A stretch of DNA of 64,000 nt from NCBI RefSeq assembly GCF_030406325.1, contig NZ_JAUEQY010000004.1, positions 372,001 through 436,000 of the forward strand. The letters are read 5' to 3'. The DNA comes from Actinomadura sp. DC4. Its GTDB lineage: Bacteria > Actinomycetota > Actinomycetes > Streptosporangiales > Streptosporangiaceae. Positions 17,823-26,120 of the stretch are shown here, one piece after another (position 1 is the first letter of the stretch; every line of letters begins with the position of its first letter). Both the position numbers and the translations under genes were made by a program. Below the pieces are notes generated by a model that worked only from the letters and a program-made list of their open reading frames with translations, had not been told where the DNA came from and searched no databases.

Positions 17823-19778
17823 GTGACCGGATGGCTGTCACGCCGCTCGCAACTGAGGGTCGATGCTCCAGGGGGACTGAGCCGGCGGCTGGTCATCGCG
17901 AGCGCACTGCTCGCGCTCCTGATGGCCGCGACGTTCTTGATCCTCTTCGGGGCGATCGCCGGGCTGCGCAACGCGGCGGCGCTCACGGGCCGGTCGGAGG
18001 AGGTGCTCTCCTCCGCGAACCGGCTCGAACGGCTGATCGTCGATCTTGAAACGGGCGAGCGCGGATACATCATCACCCACGACGAGTCGTTCCTGACGCC
18101 CTGGGAGACGGCCCGCGCGATCCTTCCCGACGAGGCGGCGGACTTCCGGCGGCTCGGCGCGGAGATCAACCGTTACCAGGGCCGGCGCGCCGCCCTGATC
18201 TCCGAGTCCGTGATGTCCTACCTCCAGGACTACTCGGTACCGCTCGTGGCGAAGGTCCGGGCCCAGAACCCGGGCGTGAAGACCACTCCGGCGGTCGCCG
18301 ACGGCCAGCGGCGCCTCAACCGCATCCGGGTGGACTTCGACCAGTTCGTGGACGTCCAGCGCCGGCTCGCCTCCGGCTACGAGCAGCGCTCGCTGGAGGC
18401 CTCCCGGCGGGCCATGGCGATGGCCGGCGCGGCGGCGATCGGCTCGTTCGTCCTGGTCTTCCTCTTCACCTCCTACCTCACCCGTGCCCTCGTACGCCCG
18501 GTGCGCCGGGCGTCGATCATGGCCGGTGACCTGGCCCGAGGCGAGCTGGGCGTCTGCATGCCCGAGACCTCGCTGGGCGAGATCGGCGTGCTCGAACGGG
18601 CGTTCAACACCATGGCGCGCTCCCTGCAGCTGAGCCATGCCAAGCTCCGCAGGGTCGCCGACGAGCAGGCGGCGCTCCGGCGCGTGGCCACCCTCGTGGC
18701 CCGCGCCGTCTCGCCGCACGAGGTCTTCGAGGCGGTCGCCACCGAGCTCGGCCGGATCCTGGGCGCCGACTTCATCGTGATCATCAGGTTCGAGCCCGAC
18801 CGGATGGAGACCGTGGTCGGCTCCTGGAAGCCCGAGGAGAACCCCGAGCCCGCGCCGCCCGTCGGCTCCTGCTGGTCGCTGGAGGGCCGGAGCCTGGAGT
18901 CCGTGGTGGAGCGGACCGGCCGCCCGGCGCGGATGACCGACTACCAGCACGCCACCAGCGGCATCGGGGTGTGGGCGCGGACGCGGGGTATCCAGTCCGG
19001 GGCCGGCAGCCCGGTCGTGGTCGAGGGCCGTCTGTGGGGCGTGATGATCGCCTTCTCCGCGACCGGCGAGCCGCAGCCGGAGGGCATCGAGTCCCGCATG
19101 ATCGAGTACACCGAGCTCGTCGGCACCGCGATCGCCAACGCCGAGAGCCGGGCCAAGCTCACCGCCGCCCGCGCCCGCCTGGTCGCGGCCTCGGACGAGA
19201 CCCGCCGACGGATCGAGCGCGATCTTCACGACGGCGCGCAGCAGCGCCTCGTCTCGCTCGGGCTGGAGCTGCGGGCCGCCGAGGCGTCCGTGCCCGACGG
19301 GCACGAGGTCGTCCGTGACCGCATCGGCCGTACGGTGACGGGCCTGGCCGGCGTGCTGGAGGACCTGCAGGACATCTCCCGCGGCCTGCACCCGGCGATC
19401 CTGTCCAAGGGGGGCCTGCAGCCGGCGATCAAGGCGTTCGCCCGGCGGGCCGCGGTCCCGGTCGAGCTGAACCTGCACGCCGAGCGGCGGCTGGAGGAGC
19501 GGCTCGAGGTGGCCGTCTACTACATCGTCGCGGAGGCCGTGACGAACGCGATCAGGCACGCGGACGCCTCGGTCGTACGGATCCGGCTGGACCTCGAGGA
19601 CGACGGGATCCGCCTGCTGGTCGAGGACGACGGCGTCGGCGGGGCCGCGATCGGCGGCGGCTCGGGGCTCATCGGCCTGAAGGACCGCGTCGAGGCGCTC
19701 GGCGGCGTCATCGAGGTCGAGAGTCCCAGCGGCAAAGGCACCTCGATCCACGTGCGGATTCCCCTCTGGGACCGCTGA
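17823..19778 (+). CDS. CHASE3-HAMP-GAF histidine kinase (HisKA_3 type)
   Basis: 651 residues. A first membrane segment (LVIASALLALLMAATFLILF) precedes a CHASE3-type extracellular helix bundle (DLETGERGYIITHDE), a second membrane segment near residues 200-218, then HAMP, GAF, and the dimerisation/phosphoacceptor region with ERDLHDGAQQR (His-469). The HATPase carries EAVTNAIRHA and GSGLIGLKDRVEALGG. Start is a GTG at 17823. It faces the NarL regulator and probably phosphorylates it. The GAF-kinase half is strikingly like the second kinase at 37574-39424. Confidence 0.92.
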   Translation: MTGWLSRRSQLRVDAPGGLSRRLVIASALLALLMAATFLILFGAIAGLRNAAALTGRSEEVLSSANRLERLIVDLETGERGYIITHDESFLTPWETARAILPDEAADFRRLGAEINRYQGRRAALISESVMSYLQDYSVPLVAKVRAQNPGVKTTPAVADGQRRLNRIRVDFDQFVDVQRRLASGYEQRSLEASRRAMAMAGAAAIGSFVLVFLFTSYLTRALVRPVRRASIMAGDLARGELGVCMPETSLGEIGVLERAFNTMARSLQLSHAKLRRVADEQAALRRVATLVARAVSPHEVFEAVATELGRILGADFIVIIRFEPDRMETVVGSWKPEENPEPAPPVGSCWSLEGRSLESVVERTGRPARMTDYQHATSGIGVWARTRGIQSGAGSPVVVEGRLWGVMIAFSATGEPQPEGIESRMIEYTELVGTAIANAESRAKLTAARARLVAASDETRRRIERDLHDGAQQRLVSLGLELRAAEASVPDGHEVVRDRIGRTVTGLAGVLEDLQDISRGLHPAILSKGGLQPAIKAFARRAAVPVELNLHAERRLEERLEVAVYYIVAEAVTNAIRHADASVVRIRLDLEDDGIRLLVEDDGVGGAAIGGGSGLIGLKDRVEALGGVIEVESPSGKGTSIHVRIPLWDR

Positions 19779-19811
19779 GCCAGGGGTAGGAGACCGTACG
19801 GGGGGACGCGA

Positions 19812-21554
19812 ATGGCCAGGCAGAGCATCGGTGAGCAGTTCGTCGACATCCTCGTGCGCGCGGGGGTCGAGCGGATCTACGGCGTGGTGGGCGACAGCCT
19901 CAACCCGGTCACGGACGCGGTCCGCCGTACGCCGGGCATCGACTGGGTCCAGGTGCGCCACGAGGAGTCCGCCGCCTTCGCCGCGGGCGCCGAGGCCCAG
20001 GTCACCGGCCGCCTGGCGGCGTGCGCGGGCTCCTGCGGCCCCGGGCACCTCCACCTGATCAACGGCCTGTACGACGCGCACCGCAGCATGGCGCCGGTCA
20101 TCGCCCTGGCCGCCCACATCCCGAGCAGCGAGATCGGCACCGGGTACTTCCAGGAGACCCACCCCGACCGGCTGTTCGCCGAGTGCAGCCACTACTCGGA
20201 GCTCATCTCCAACCCGGAGCAGATGCCCCGGGTGCTGCAGACGGCGATCCAGCACGCGGTCGGCCGGTCCGGCGTCGCCGTGGTCAGCCTGCCCGGCGAC
20301 GTGGCCGGGCTGGACGCACCCCAGGGCGCCGCCCAGCTGGCGCTGGTCACCCGCCGCCCGGCGATCCGCCCGGCCGATGAGGAGATCGCCTCGCTCACCC
20401 GGATGATCGACGACGCGGAGCGGGTCACGCTGTTCTGCGGCAGCGGCACGGCGGGCGCGCACGACGAGGTCATGGCCCTGGCCGAGCGGATCAAGGCCCC
20501 GGTCGCCCACGCGCTGCGCGGCAAGGAGTGGATCCAGTACGACAACCCCTTCGACGTCGGCATGTCGGGGCTGCTGGGCTACGGGGCGGCGTACGAGGCG
20601 ATGCACGAGGCCGACCTGCTCGTGCTGCTGGGCACGGACTTCCCCTACAACAAGTTCCTCCCCGACCGCGTGCCGATCGTCCAGGTCGACGTGCGGCCCG
20701 AGCACCTGGGCCGGCGCTGCCGGCTGGACCTGGCCGTGTGGGGCGACGCGCGGGAGACGCTGCAGGCGGTGATCCCGCTCGTACGGGAGAAGACCGGCCG
20801 CCGCTTCCTCGACCGCATGCTGAAGAAGCACGCGGACGCGCTGGAGGGCGCGGTGGCCGCCTACACGCGCGACGTCGACCGGCACACGCCGATCCACCCC
20901 GAGTACGTCGCCTCGGTGCTGGACGAGGAGGCCGCGGCGGACGCCGTCTTCACCGTCGACACCGGCATGTGCAACGTCTGGGCGGCGCGTTACCTCACGC
21001 CGAACGGCCGCCGGCGGGTGATCGGCTCCTTCAGCCACGGCTCGATGGCCAACGCCCTGCCGCAGGCGTTCGGCGCGCAGTTCGCCGGCCGCGGCCGCCA
21101 GGTGGTCTCGATGTCCGGCGACGGCGGGTTCTCGATGCTGATGGGCGACCTGCTGTCGGTGGTCCAGTACGACCTGCCGGTGAAGATCGTGGTGTTCGAC
21201 AACTCCTCGCTCGCCCTGGTGGAGCTGGAGATGATGGTCGAGGGCATGCCGCCGCACGCCACGGGCTACCCCCGCACCGACTACGCCGCCATCGCCCGCG
21301 CGGCGGGCGCCTTCGGGGTCCGCGTGGAGGACCCGAAGGACGTGCGCACCGCACTGCGTGACGCGTTCCGGCACGACGGCCCGGCCCTGGTCGACGTGGT
21401 GACGGACCCCAACGCCCTGTCCATCCCGCCGCGCATCACCGGCGAGCAGCTCACCGGGTTCGCGCTGTCGGCCAGCAAGATGGTGATCAACGGCGGCGTG
21501 GGGCGCATGGTGCAACTGGCCCGCTCGAATCTCCGCAACATCCCCCGCCCCTGA
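19812..21554 (+). CDS. poxB: Pyruvate oxidase / pyruvate:quinone dehydrogenase-like ThDP enzyme
   Basis: 580 residues with three ThDP-family domains: the N-terminal PYR domain (GVVGDSLNPVTDAV, VRHEESAAFAAGAEA with the catalytic Glu), a central FAD-type domain (LFCGSGTAGAHDEVMAL), and the PP domain with SMSGDGGFSMLMGDLLSV followed by VVFDNSS. Order and length match PoxB. The expected reaction is oxidative decarboxylation of pyruvate to acetate and CO2 with electrons to quinone. It stands alone, 33 bp after the kinase gene. Confidence 0.86.
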   Translation: MARQSIGEQFVDILVRAGVERIYGVVGDSLNPVTDAVRRTPGIDWVQVRHEESAAFAAGAEAQVTGRLAACAGSCGPGHLHLINGLYDAHRSMAPVIALAAHIPSSEIGTGYFQETHPDRLFAECSHYSELISNPEQMPRVLQTAIQHAVGRSGVAVVSLPGDVAGLDAPQGAAQLALVTRRPAIRPADEEIASLTRMIDDAERVTLFCGSGTAGAHDEVMALAERIKAPVAHALRGKEWIQYDNPFDVGMSGLLGYGAAYEAMHEADLLVLLGTDFPYNKFLPDRVPIVQVDVRPEHLGRRCRLDLAVWGDARETLQAVIPLVREKTGRRFLDRMLKKHADALEGAVAAYTRDVDRHTPIHPEYVASVLDEEAAADAVFTVDTGMCNVWAARYLTPNGRRRVIGSFSHGSMANALPQAFGAQFAGRGRQVVSMSGDGGFSMLMGDLLSVVQYDLPVKIVVFDNSSLALVELEMMVEGMPPHATGYPRTDYAAIARAAGAFGVRVEDPKDVRTALRDAFRHDGPALVDVVTDPNALSIPPRITGEQLTGFALSASKMVINGGVGRMVQLARSNLRNIPRP

Positions 21555-21870
21555 TTTCCGGTCCGCCCTTCGTTGCCGGAGTGGTTTCCGTTACTCCTGT
21601 GACCGAGCATGGCCAGAAGCCGCCGACTTCCCTGGTTCGTGCGATCGCTGGGTACTTTTCCCTTGACGTCCGGACTCATATGGGCGTAAACAAATGGAAA
21701 CCAAAGCGAAACGGCGGTGAAAGCAACACGATGTGCGCCGGGGAGAGGAAGCGGGTGAATCCGCTCGGGGTCGGCGTCGCACGAGGTCAAGCCACCGGAG
21801 TCGCGGCACGACGTACGGACCGACGGTCCCGGGTCATACGGACGGCACGGACGGTAAGGACGGACAACGC
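21555..21870. other. Intergenic region upstream of the PTS operon
   Basis: 316 bp without a supported gene. It is less GC-rich than its surroundings and contains an A-tract repeat cluster at 21688-21714, described separately. The region should hold the promoter for the 1-phosphofructokinase-PTS operon. No terminator for poxB was seen. Confidence 0.6.
21688..21714. promoter_or_regulatory. Candidate DeoR-type operator upstream of the PTS operon
   Basis: Repeated AAAC units (AAACAAATGG, AAACCAAAGCG, AAACGG) spaced 10-11 bp apart. A related cluster lies upstream of the deoR gene at 28879-28898. Helically phased repeats shared by both promoters fit DeoR-family autoregulation and operon control. 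Inference only. Confidence 0.45.
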
Positions 21871-22809
21871 ATGATCGTCACGTTGACGCTCAACCCGAGC
21901 CTCGACCGGACCATCGAGGTCGACCGCCTCGTACGCGGCACGATGACCCGTGCCACGTCCGCGCGGCTCGACCCGGGCGGCAAGGGAGTGAACGTCTCTC
22001 GCGCCCTGCTGGCCAACCAGGTGCCCTCGGTCGCGGTCGTGCCCGTCGGCGGCGCCGACGGCGAGCAGCTCGTACGGCTGCTGGAGGCCGACGGGATCCC
22101 GCTCCGCGCGGTCCGCGTCGTCGGCCGCACGCGCTCGAACGTGACCATCGCCGAGCCCGACGGCGTGGTCACCAAGCTGAACGAGCCGGGAGAACCGCTC
22201 TCCCGCAAGGAGCTGGACGCGGTCGCCGACGCGGTGCTCGGGGAGACCGAGTCCGCGAGCTGGGTGGTGACCTGCGGCAGCCTTCCGCCCGGTGTACCGG
22301 ACGGGATCTATGCCCAGATGTGTGAGTTCTTCACCCAGGCGGGCGTCCAGGTCGCGGTCGACGCGAGCGGCCCGGCGCTGCTGGCCGCGGTCGACGCCGC
22401 CCCGGTGCTGATCAAGCCCAACCGGGACGAGCTCGCCGAGGCCGTCGGACGGCCGGTCGACAGCGTCGGTGACGCCGTCGAGGCGGCACAGCAGTTGCGT
22501 GAACGAGGCGCCGGAAGCGTGCTCGCCAGCCTCGGCGCCGACGGCGCCGTACTGGTCGAGGACGGCGGCGTCACCATCGGTGAGGCGCCGGTCGCCGGGG
22601 CGAGGAGCACGGTCGGAGCGGGCGACGCCCTGCTCGCCGGGTTCCTGGCCGCCGGCGCGCGGGGGAGCGAGGCGCTCGCCGAAGGTCTGGCCTGGGGGGC
22701 GGCGGCGGTCCGTCTGCCCGCCAGCCGGATGCCGCGGCCGCAGGACATCCGCCGCGACATCGTCCACATCCATTCGCGTCCGGACCTGGGCCGGTCGCTG
22801 ATCGCCTGA
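21871..22809 (+). CDS. fruK: PfkB-family hexose-phosphate kinase (1-phosphofructokinase-like)
   Basis: 312 residues. Signatures of the FruK/LacC branch are MIVTLTLNPSLDRTIEV at the start, DPGGKGVNVSRAL, and the PfkB motif with catalytic Asp in STVGAGDALLAGF. The ATG at 21871 is preceded by AAGGA at 11 nt. First gene of the PTS operon. FruK makes fructose-1,6-bisphosphate from fructose-1-phosphate; related LacC acts on tagatose-6-phosphate. Given a hexitol permease and a Zn-dehydrogenase downstream, the second activity is a serious alternative. Confidence 0.85.
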   Translation: MIVTLTLNPSLDRTIEVDRLVRGTMTRATSARLDPGGKGVNVSRALLANQVPSVAVVPVGGADGEQLVRLLEADGIPLRAVRVVGRTRSNVTIAEPDGVVTKLNEPGEPLSRKELDAVADAVLGETESASWVVTCGSLPPGVPDGIYAQMCEFFTQAGVQVAVDASGPALLAAVDAAPVLIKPNRDELAEAVGRPVDSVGDAVEAAQQLRERGAGSVLASLGADGAVLVEDGGVTIGEAPVAGARSTVGAGDALLAGFLAAGARGSEALAEGLAWGAAAVRLPASRMPRPQDIRRDIVHIHSRPDLGRSLIA

Positions 22810-22849
22810 TCTGTCCCGGCAGATTCCCAACCCCCAAGGGAGGCCCTTC

Positions 22850-24046
22850 ATGGCCACTCCGTACACGCCAGAAGTCACCGGTGGTGGTGTCAAGGCCACC
22901 ATCCAGCGAGTCGGCGGTTATCTCGCCGGGATGGTGATGCCCAACATCGGTGCGTTCATCGCCTGGGGTCTCATCACCGCCCTGTTCATCCCGACCGGGT
23001 GGCTGCCGAACAAGGAGTTCGGCGCGCTGGTCGACCCGACGATCAATATGTTGCTGCCGATCCTGATCGGTTACACCGGCGGGCGTATGGTGCACGGCCA
23101 GCGCGGTGCGGTCGTCGGGGCGGTCGCCACGATCGGGGTCGTGGTCGGCGCGGGGATCCCGATGTTCCTGGGCGCGATGATCATGGGCCCGGCCGCGGCG
23201 TACGTGCTCAAGCTGGTCGACGGCTTCATCCAGGAGCGGACCAAGGCCGGCTTCGAGATGCTGGTCGACAACTTCAGCGCCGGCATCATCGGCGCGGCGG
23301 CCGCGATCTTCGGCAACTGGGCGATCAAGCCGATCGTCAAGCACGTGACCAGCTGGGCCGGCAGCGGGGTCGAGTGGCTGATCCATCACCACCTGCTCCC
23401 GCTGGCGTCGGTGCTGATCGAACCGGCCAAGGTGCTGTTCCTCAACAACGCCGTCAACCACGGCGTGCTGGGCCCGCTGGGCGTGGCCGAGGCGGCCAAG
23501 CACGGCAAGTCGATCCTGTTCATGCTGGAGTCCAACCCCGGGCCCGGCCTCGGTGTGCTGGTCGCCTACCTGCTGTTCGGCCCCAAGCGCCTGCGGCCCA
23601 GCGTTCCCGCCGCGATCGTGATCCAGTTCCTGGGCGGGATCCACGAGATCTACTTCCCCTACATCCTGATGAAGCCGCGCCTCATCCTCGCGGCGATGGC
23701 CGGCGGCGCCGCGGGCATCGGAACGTTCATGATCACCGGTGCGGGCCTGGTCGCCACCCCGGCGCCCGGCAGCATCTTCGCGTACGCCGCAGAAACCCCC
23801 CGGGGCGGTTACTTCGGGGTGTTCCTGGGGGTCCTGATCGCCGCCGGAGTCTCCTTCGCGGTCGGCTCGGTCCTGCTCGGCTTCGGCAAGCTGGCCGGTG
23901 ACGAGGAGGACGAGGCCGAGCTCGAAGCCGAGGCGGCGGCGGCCGGCGAGGAACCGGCCGTGGTGACGGCCGGGGAGGAGCCGGCGGCGACGACGACCCG
24001 GACCGACGAGGCGCCGGCCACCGAAACAGCACCCCATGGAGCGTGA
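22850..24046 (+). CDS. mtlA: PTS mannitol-type permease, EIIC component
   Basis: 398 residues. The opening VGGYLAGMVMPNIGAFIAWGLITALFIPTGWLPN is typical of mannitol EIIC, with multiple membrane helices and the conserved sugar-site region FLGGIHEIYFPYIL. The last 50 or so residues are an acidic Ala/Glu/Thr-rich tail where EIIB is fused in E. coli MtlA; here EIIB is a separate gene 3 bp downstream. An AAGGGAGG site precedes the ATG. Transports and phosphorylates a hexitol with EIIB and EIIA. Confidence 0.88.
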   Translation: MATPYTPEVTGGGVKATIQRVGGYLAGMVMPNIGAFIAWGLITALFIPTGWLPNKEFGALVDPTINMLLPILIGYTGGRMVHGQRGAVVGAVATIGVVVGAGIPMFLGAMIMGPAAAYVLKLVDGFIQERTKAGFEMLVDNFSAGIIGAAAAIFGNWAIKPIVKHVTSWAGSGVEWLIHHHLLPLASVLIEPAKVLFLNNAVNHGVLGPLGVAEAAKHGKSILFMLESNPGPGLGVLVAYLLFGPKRLRPSVPAAIVIQFLGGIHEIYFPYILMKPRLILAAMAGGAAGIGTFMITGAGLVATPAPGSIFAYAAETPRGGYFGVFLGVLIAAGVSFAVGSVLLGFGKLAGDEEDEAELEAEAAAAGEEPAVVTAGEEPAATTTRTDEAPATETAPHGA

Positions 24047-24049
24047 CCG

Positions 24050-24349
24050 ATGAACGGCAAGGACGTAAAGAAGATCGTCGTGGCCTGTGACGCCGGAATG
24101 GGCAGCAGCGTCATGCTGGCCAGTCAGCTGCGCAAGGAGCTCAAGAAGTTCTCGGTCGTGGTGGAGCACACCCCGGTCAACACCATCCCCGAGGACGCGG
24201 ACATCGTCGTCTGCCACCAGGGCCTCGCCGCGCGCGCCGCGGTCGGCGCGGGCGGCAAGCCGATCGTCAAGTTCCAGGTCTTCATCGGCGACCCCGCCGT
24301 GAAGAGCCTCGTCTCCGCGATCAAGAACGGCGGCGAAATCAGTGCCTGA
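24050..24349 (+). CDS. PTS mannitol-type EIIB component
   Basis: 99 residues with the phosphocysteine loop VVACDAGMGSS (Cys-13), typical of lactose/mannitol-class EIIB. It accepts phosphate from the downstream EIIA and passes it to the sugar in the EIIC channel. Three bp after EIIC and overlapping EIIA by 8 bp. Confidence 0.9.
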   Translation: MNGKDVKKIVVACDAGMGSSVMLASQLRKELKKFSVVVEHTPVNTIPEDADIVVCHQGLAARAAVGAGGKPIVKFQVFIGDPAVKSLVSAIKNGGEISA

Positions 24350-24791
24350 ACTCCTTCACCGCGGCGCCGTACGCCTCGACGCGACCGCGACCGGCCGCGA
24401 CGACGCCATCCGCCAGTGTGGCGAGGCGCTCGTACGGACCGGCGCGGTGGACCCGGCGTACGTCGACACCATGCTCGAACGTGAGCAGTCCGTGTCGACG
24501 TACGTCGGGGAGGGCGTCGCGATCCCGCACGGCACGCTTTCCGGCAAGGAATCGGTGCGCCACGACGCGGTCTCCTTCGTCCGTTTCCCCGACGGCGTGA
24601 ACTGGGGCGACGACCAGCAGGTGGTCCTGTGCATCGGCATCGCCGCGGTCGGCGACGGCCACGTACGGCTGCTGTCCGAGCTCGCCCAGATCCTGCTCGA
24701 CCCGGAACGCGCCCGCGCTCTCCGCGAGACGACCGACATCGACGAAGTGGTACGGCTGCTGCAGCCGGCCGGAGAAGAGGAACCAGCGTGA
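24342..24791 (+). CDS. mtlF: PTS mannitol/fructose-type EIIA component
   Basis: 149 residues. The phosphohistidine is His-63 in EGVAIPHGTLSGK, characteristic of the PTS_EIIA_2 family. GTG start inside the end of EIIB. Receives phosphate from HPr. Its stop overlaps the dehydrogenase start (GTGA), so dosage is translationally coupled. Confidence 0.9.
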   Translation: MPELLHRGAVRLDATATGRDDAIRQCGEALVRTGAVDPAYVDTMLEREQSVSTYVGEGVAIPHGTLSGKESVRHDAVSFVRFPDGVNWGDDQQVVLCIGIAAVGDGHVRLLSELAQILLDPERARALRETTDIDEVVRLLQPAGEEEPA

Positions 24792-25822
24792 AGGTCGCCC
24801 GTTTCTACTCACCCGGAGACATCCGTGTCGAGGATGCCCCGGAGCCCTCGCCCGGCCCCGGAGACGTGAAGATCCGGGTGCGCAACTGCTCCACCTGCGG
24901 CACGGACGTGAAGATCTCCAAGTTCGGCCACCACCACATCCGGCCGCCCCGGGTGATGGGACACGAGATCGCCGGGGAGGTGGTCGAGCTCGGCGAGGGC
25001 GTGACCGGCTGGCAGCCGGGCGACCGCGTGCAGGTCATCGCGGCCATTCCCGACGGCACGTGCGAGGAGTGCCGGCGCGGCCGGATGACCGTGTGCCCGA
25101 ACCAGGAGTCGATGGGCTACCACTACGACGGCGGCTTCGCCGAGTACACGATCGTGCCGGCCAAGGTGCTCGCCGTCGACGGCCTCAACCGCGTCCCCGA
25201 CGGGATCGGCTTCGCCGAGGCCTCGGTGGCCGAGCCGCTCGCGTGCGTGCTCAACGGTCAGGAGCTGGCCCGCATCGGCGAGGGCGACGACGTCGTCATC
25301 GTCGGCGCCGGCCCGATCGGCTGCCTGCACGTACGCCTGGCGCGCGCCCGCGGCGCGGCCCGCGTCTTCCTGGCCGACCTGAACCCCGACCGGCTGGCCA
25401 TGTCCGCCGACCGGGTGGAGCCGGACGCCGCGATCCACGGCGCCGACCTGGTCGACCAGGTCATGAAGCTGACCGACGGACGGGGCGCGGACGCGATCGT
25501 GACCGCCGCCGCCTCCGGCGCCGCGCAGGAGTCGGCGCTGCAGATGGCGGCCCGCCAGGGCCGGATCAGCTTCTTCGGCGGGCTGCCGAAGGACAACCCG
25601 GTGATCGCCTGCGACTCCAACCTCGTGCACTACCGCGAGCTGACGATCGTGGGCGCCAACGGCTCCAGTCCGCAGCACAACAAGCGGGCGCTCGAGCTCA
25701 TCGCCTCCGGCGCGGTCCCGGTGTCGGACCTGATCACCGAACGCCTGCCGCTGTCCGACGTACTCGACGGCATCGCCATCGTGGCGGCCGGTACCGCGAT
25801 CAAGGTCACCATCGAACCCTGA
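24788..25822 (+). CDS. Zn-dependent MDR dehydrogenase, probable polyol-phosphate dehydrogenase
   Basis: 344 residues. Catalytic zinc ligands are in NCSTCGTDV and MGHEIAGEV, structural-zinc cysteines in TCEECRRGRMTVC, and the Rossmann motif is VIVGAGPIGCLHV. The sequence resembles sorbitol/galactitol-1-phosphate dehydrogenases (GatD group). In this operon it occupies the place of MtlD (a different family), so it likely oxidises the phosphorylated hexitol delivered by the PTS. The exact polyol is unresolved. Confidence 0.8.
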   Translation: MKVARFYSPGDIRVEDAPEPSPGPGDVKIRVRNCSTCGTDVKISKFGHHHIRPPRVMGHEIAGEVVELGEGVTGWQPGDRVQVIAAIPDGTCEECRRGRMTVCPNQESMGYHYDGGFAEYTIVPAKVLAVDGLNRVPDGIGFAEASVAEPLACVLNGQELARIGEGDDVVIVGAGPIGCLHVRLARARGAARVFLADLNPDRLAMSADRVEPDAAIHGADLVDQVMKLTDGRGADAIVTAAASGAAQESALQMAARQGRISFFGGLPKDNPVIACDSNLVHYRELTIVGANGSSPQHNKRALELIASGAVPVSDLITERLPLSDVLDGIAIVAAGTAIKVTIEP

Positions 25823-25835
25823 TGAGGGAGCAAGC

Positions 25836-26120
25836 ATGTCCGAGCGAACAGTAAAGATCGCCTCTCGTACGGGCCTGCACGCCCGGCCCGCGGCGCTGTT
25901 CGTCAAGGCCGCCGCCGACCAGGGCGTTCCGGTGAAGATCCGGGTCGGCGACGGCAAGCCCGTACCGGCGGCGAGCATGCTCGCCGTGCTGTCGCTGGGC
26001 GCGAAACAGGGCACCGAGGTCGTCCTGGAGGCCGAGGGCCCGGGTTCGGAGGAGGCCCTGGACGCGCTCGCGGAGGTGCTCGCCCGCGATCTGGACGCGG
26101 AGGAGTCCAGCGATGCCTGA
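25836..26120 (+). CDS. ptsH: PTS phosphocarrier protein HPr
   Basis: 94 residues. Phosphohistidine His-15 lies in SRTGLHARPAALF, and a serine occupies the regulatory Ser-46 position in AASMLAVLSLG. AGGGAG precedes the ATG. It carries phosphate from EI to EIIA. The overlap with ptsI by 8 bp and its place inside a substrate-specific operon suggest this PTS has its own general components. Confidence 0.93.
   Translation: MSERTVKIASRTGLHARPAALFVKAAADQGVPVKIRVGDGKPVPAASMLAVLSLGAKQGTEVVLEAEGPGSEEALDALAEVLARDLDAEESSDA

Noticed and set aside
17838-21515. A 1,225-codon minus-strand frame
   Set aside because: Mirror of the histidine kinase and poxB genes; Ala/Arg/His-rich with no motifs, as expected of high-GC shadow frames.
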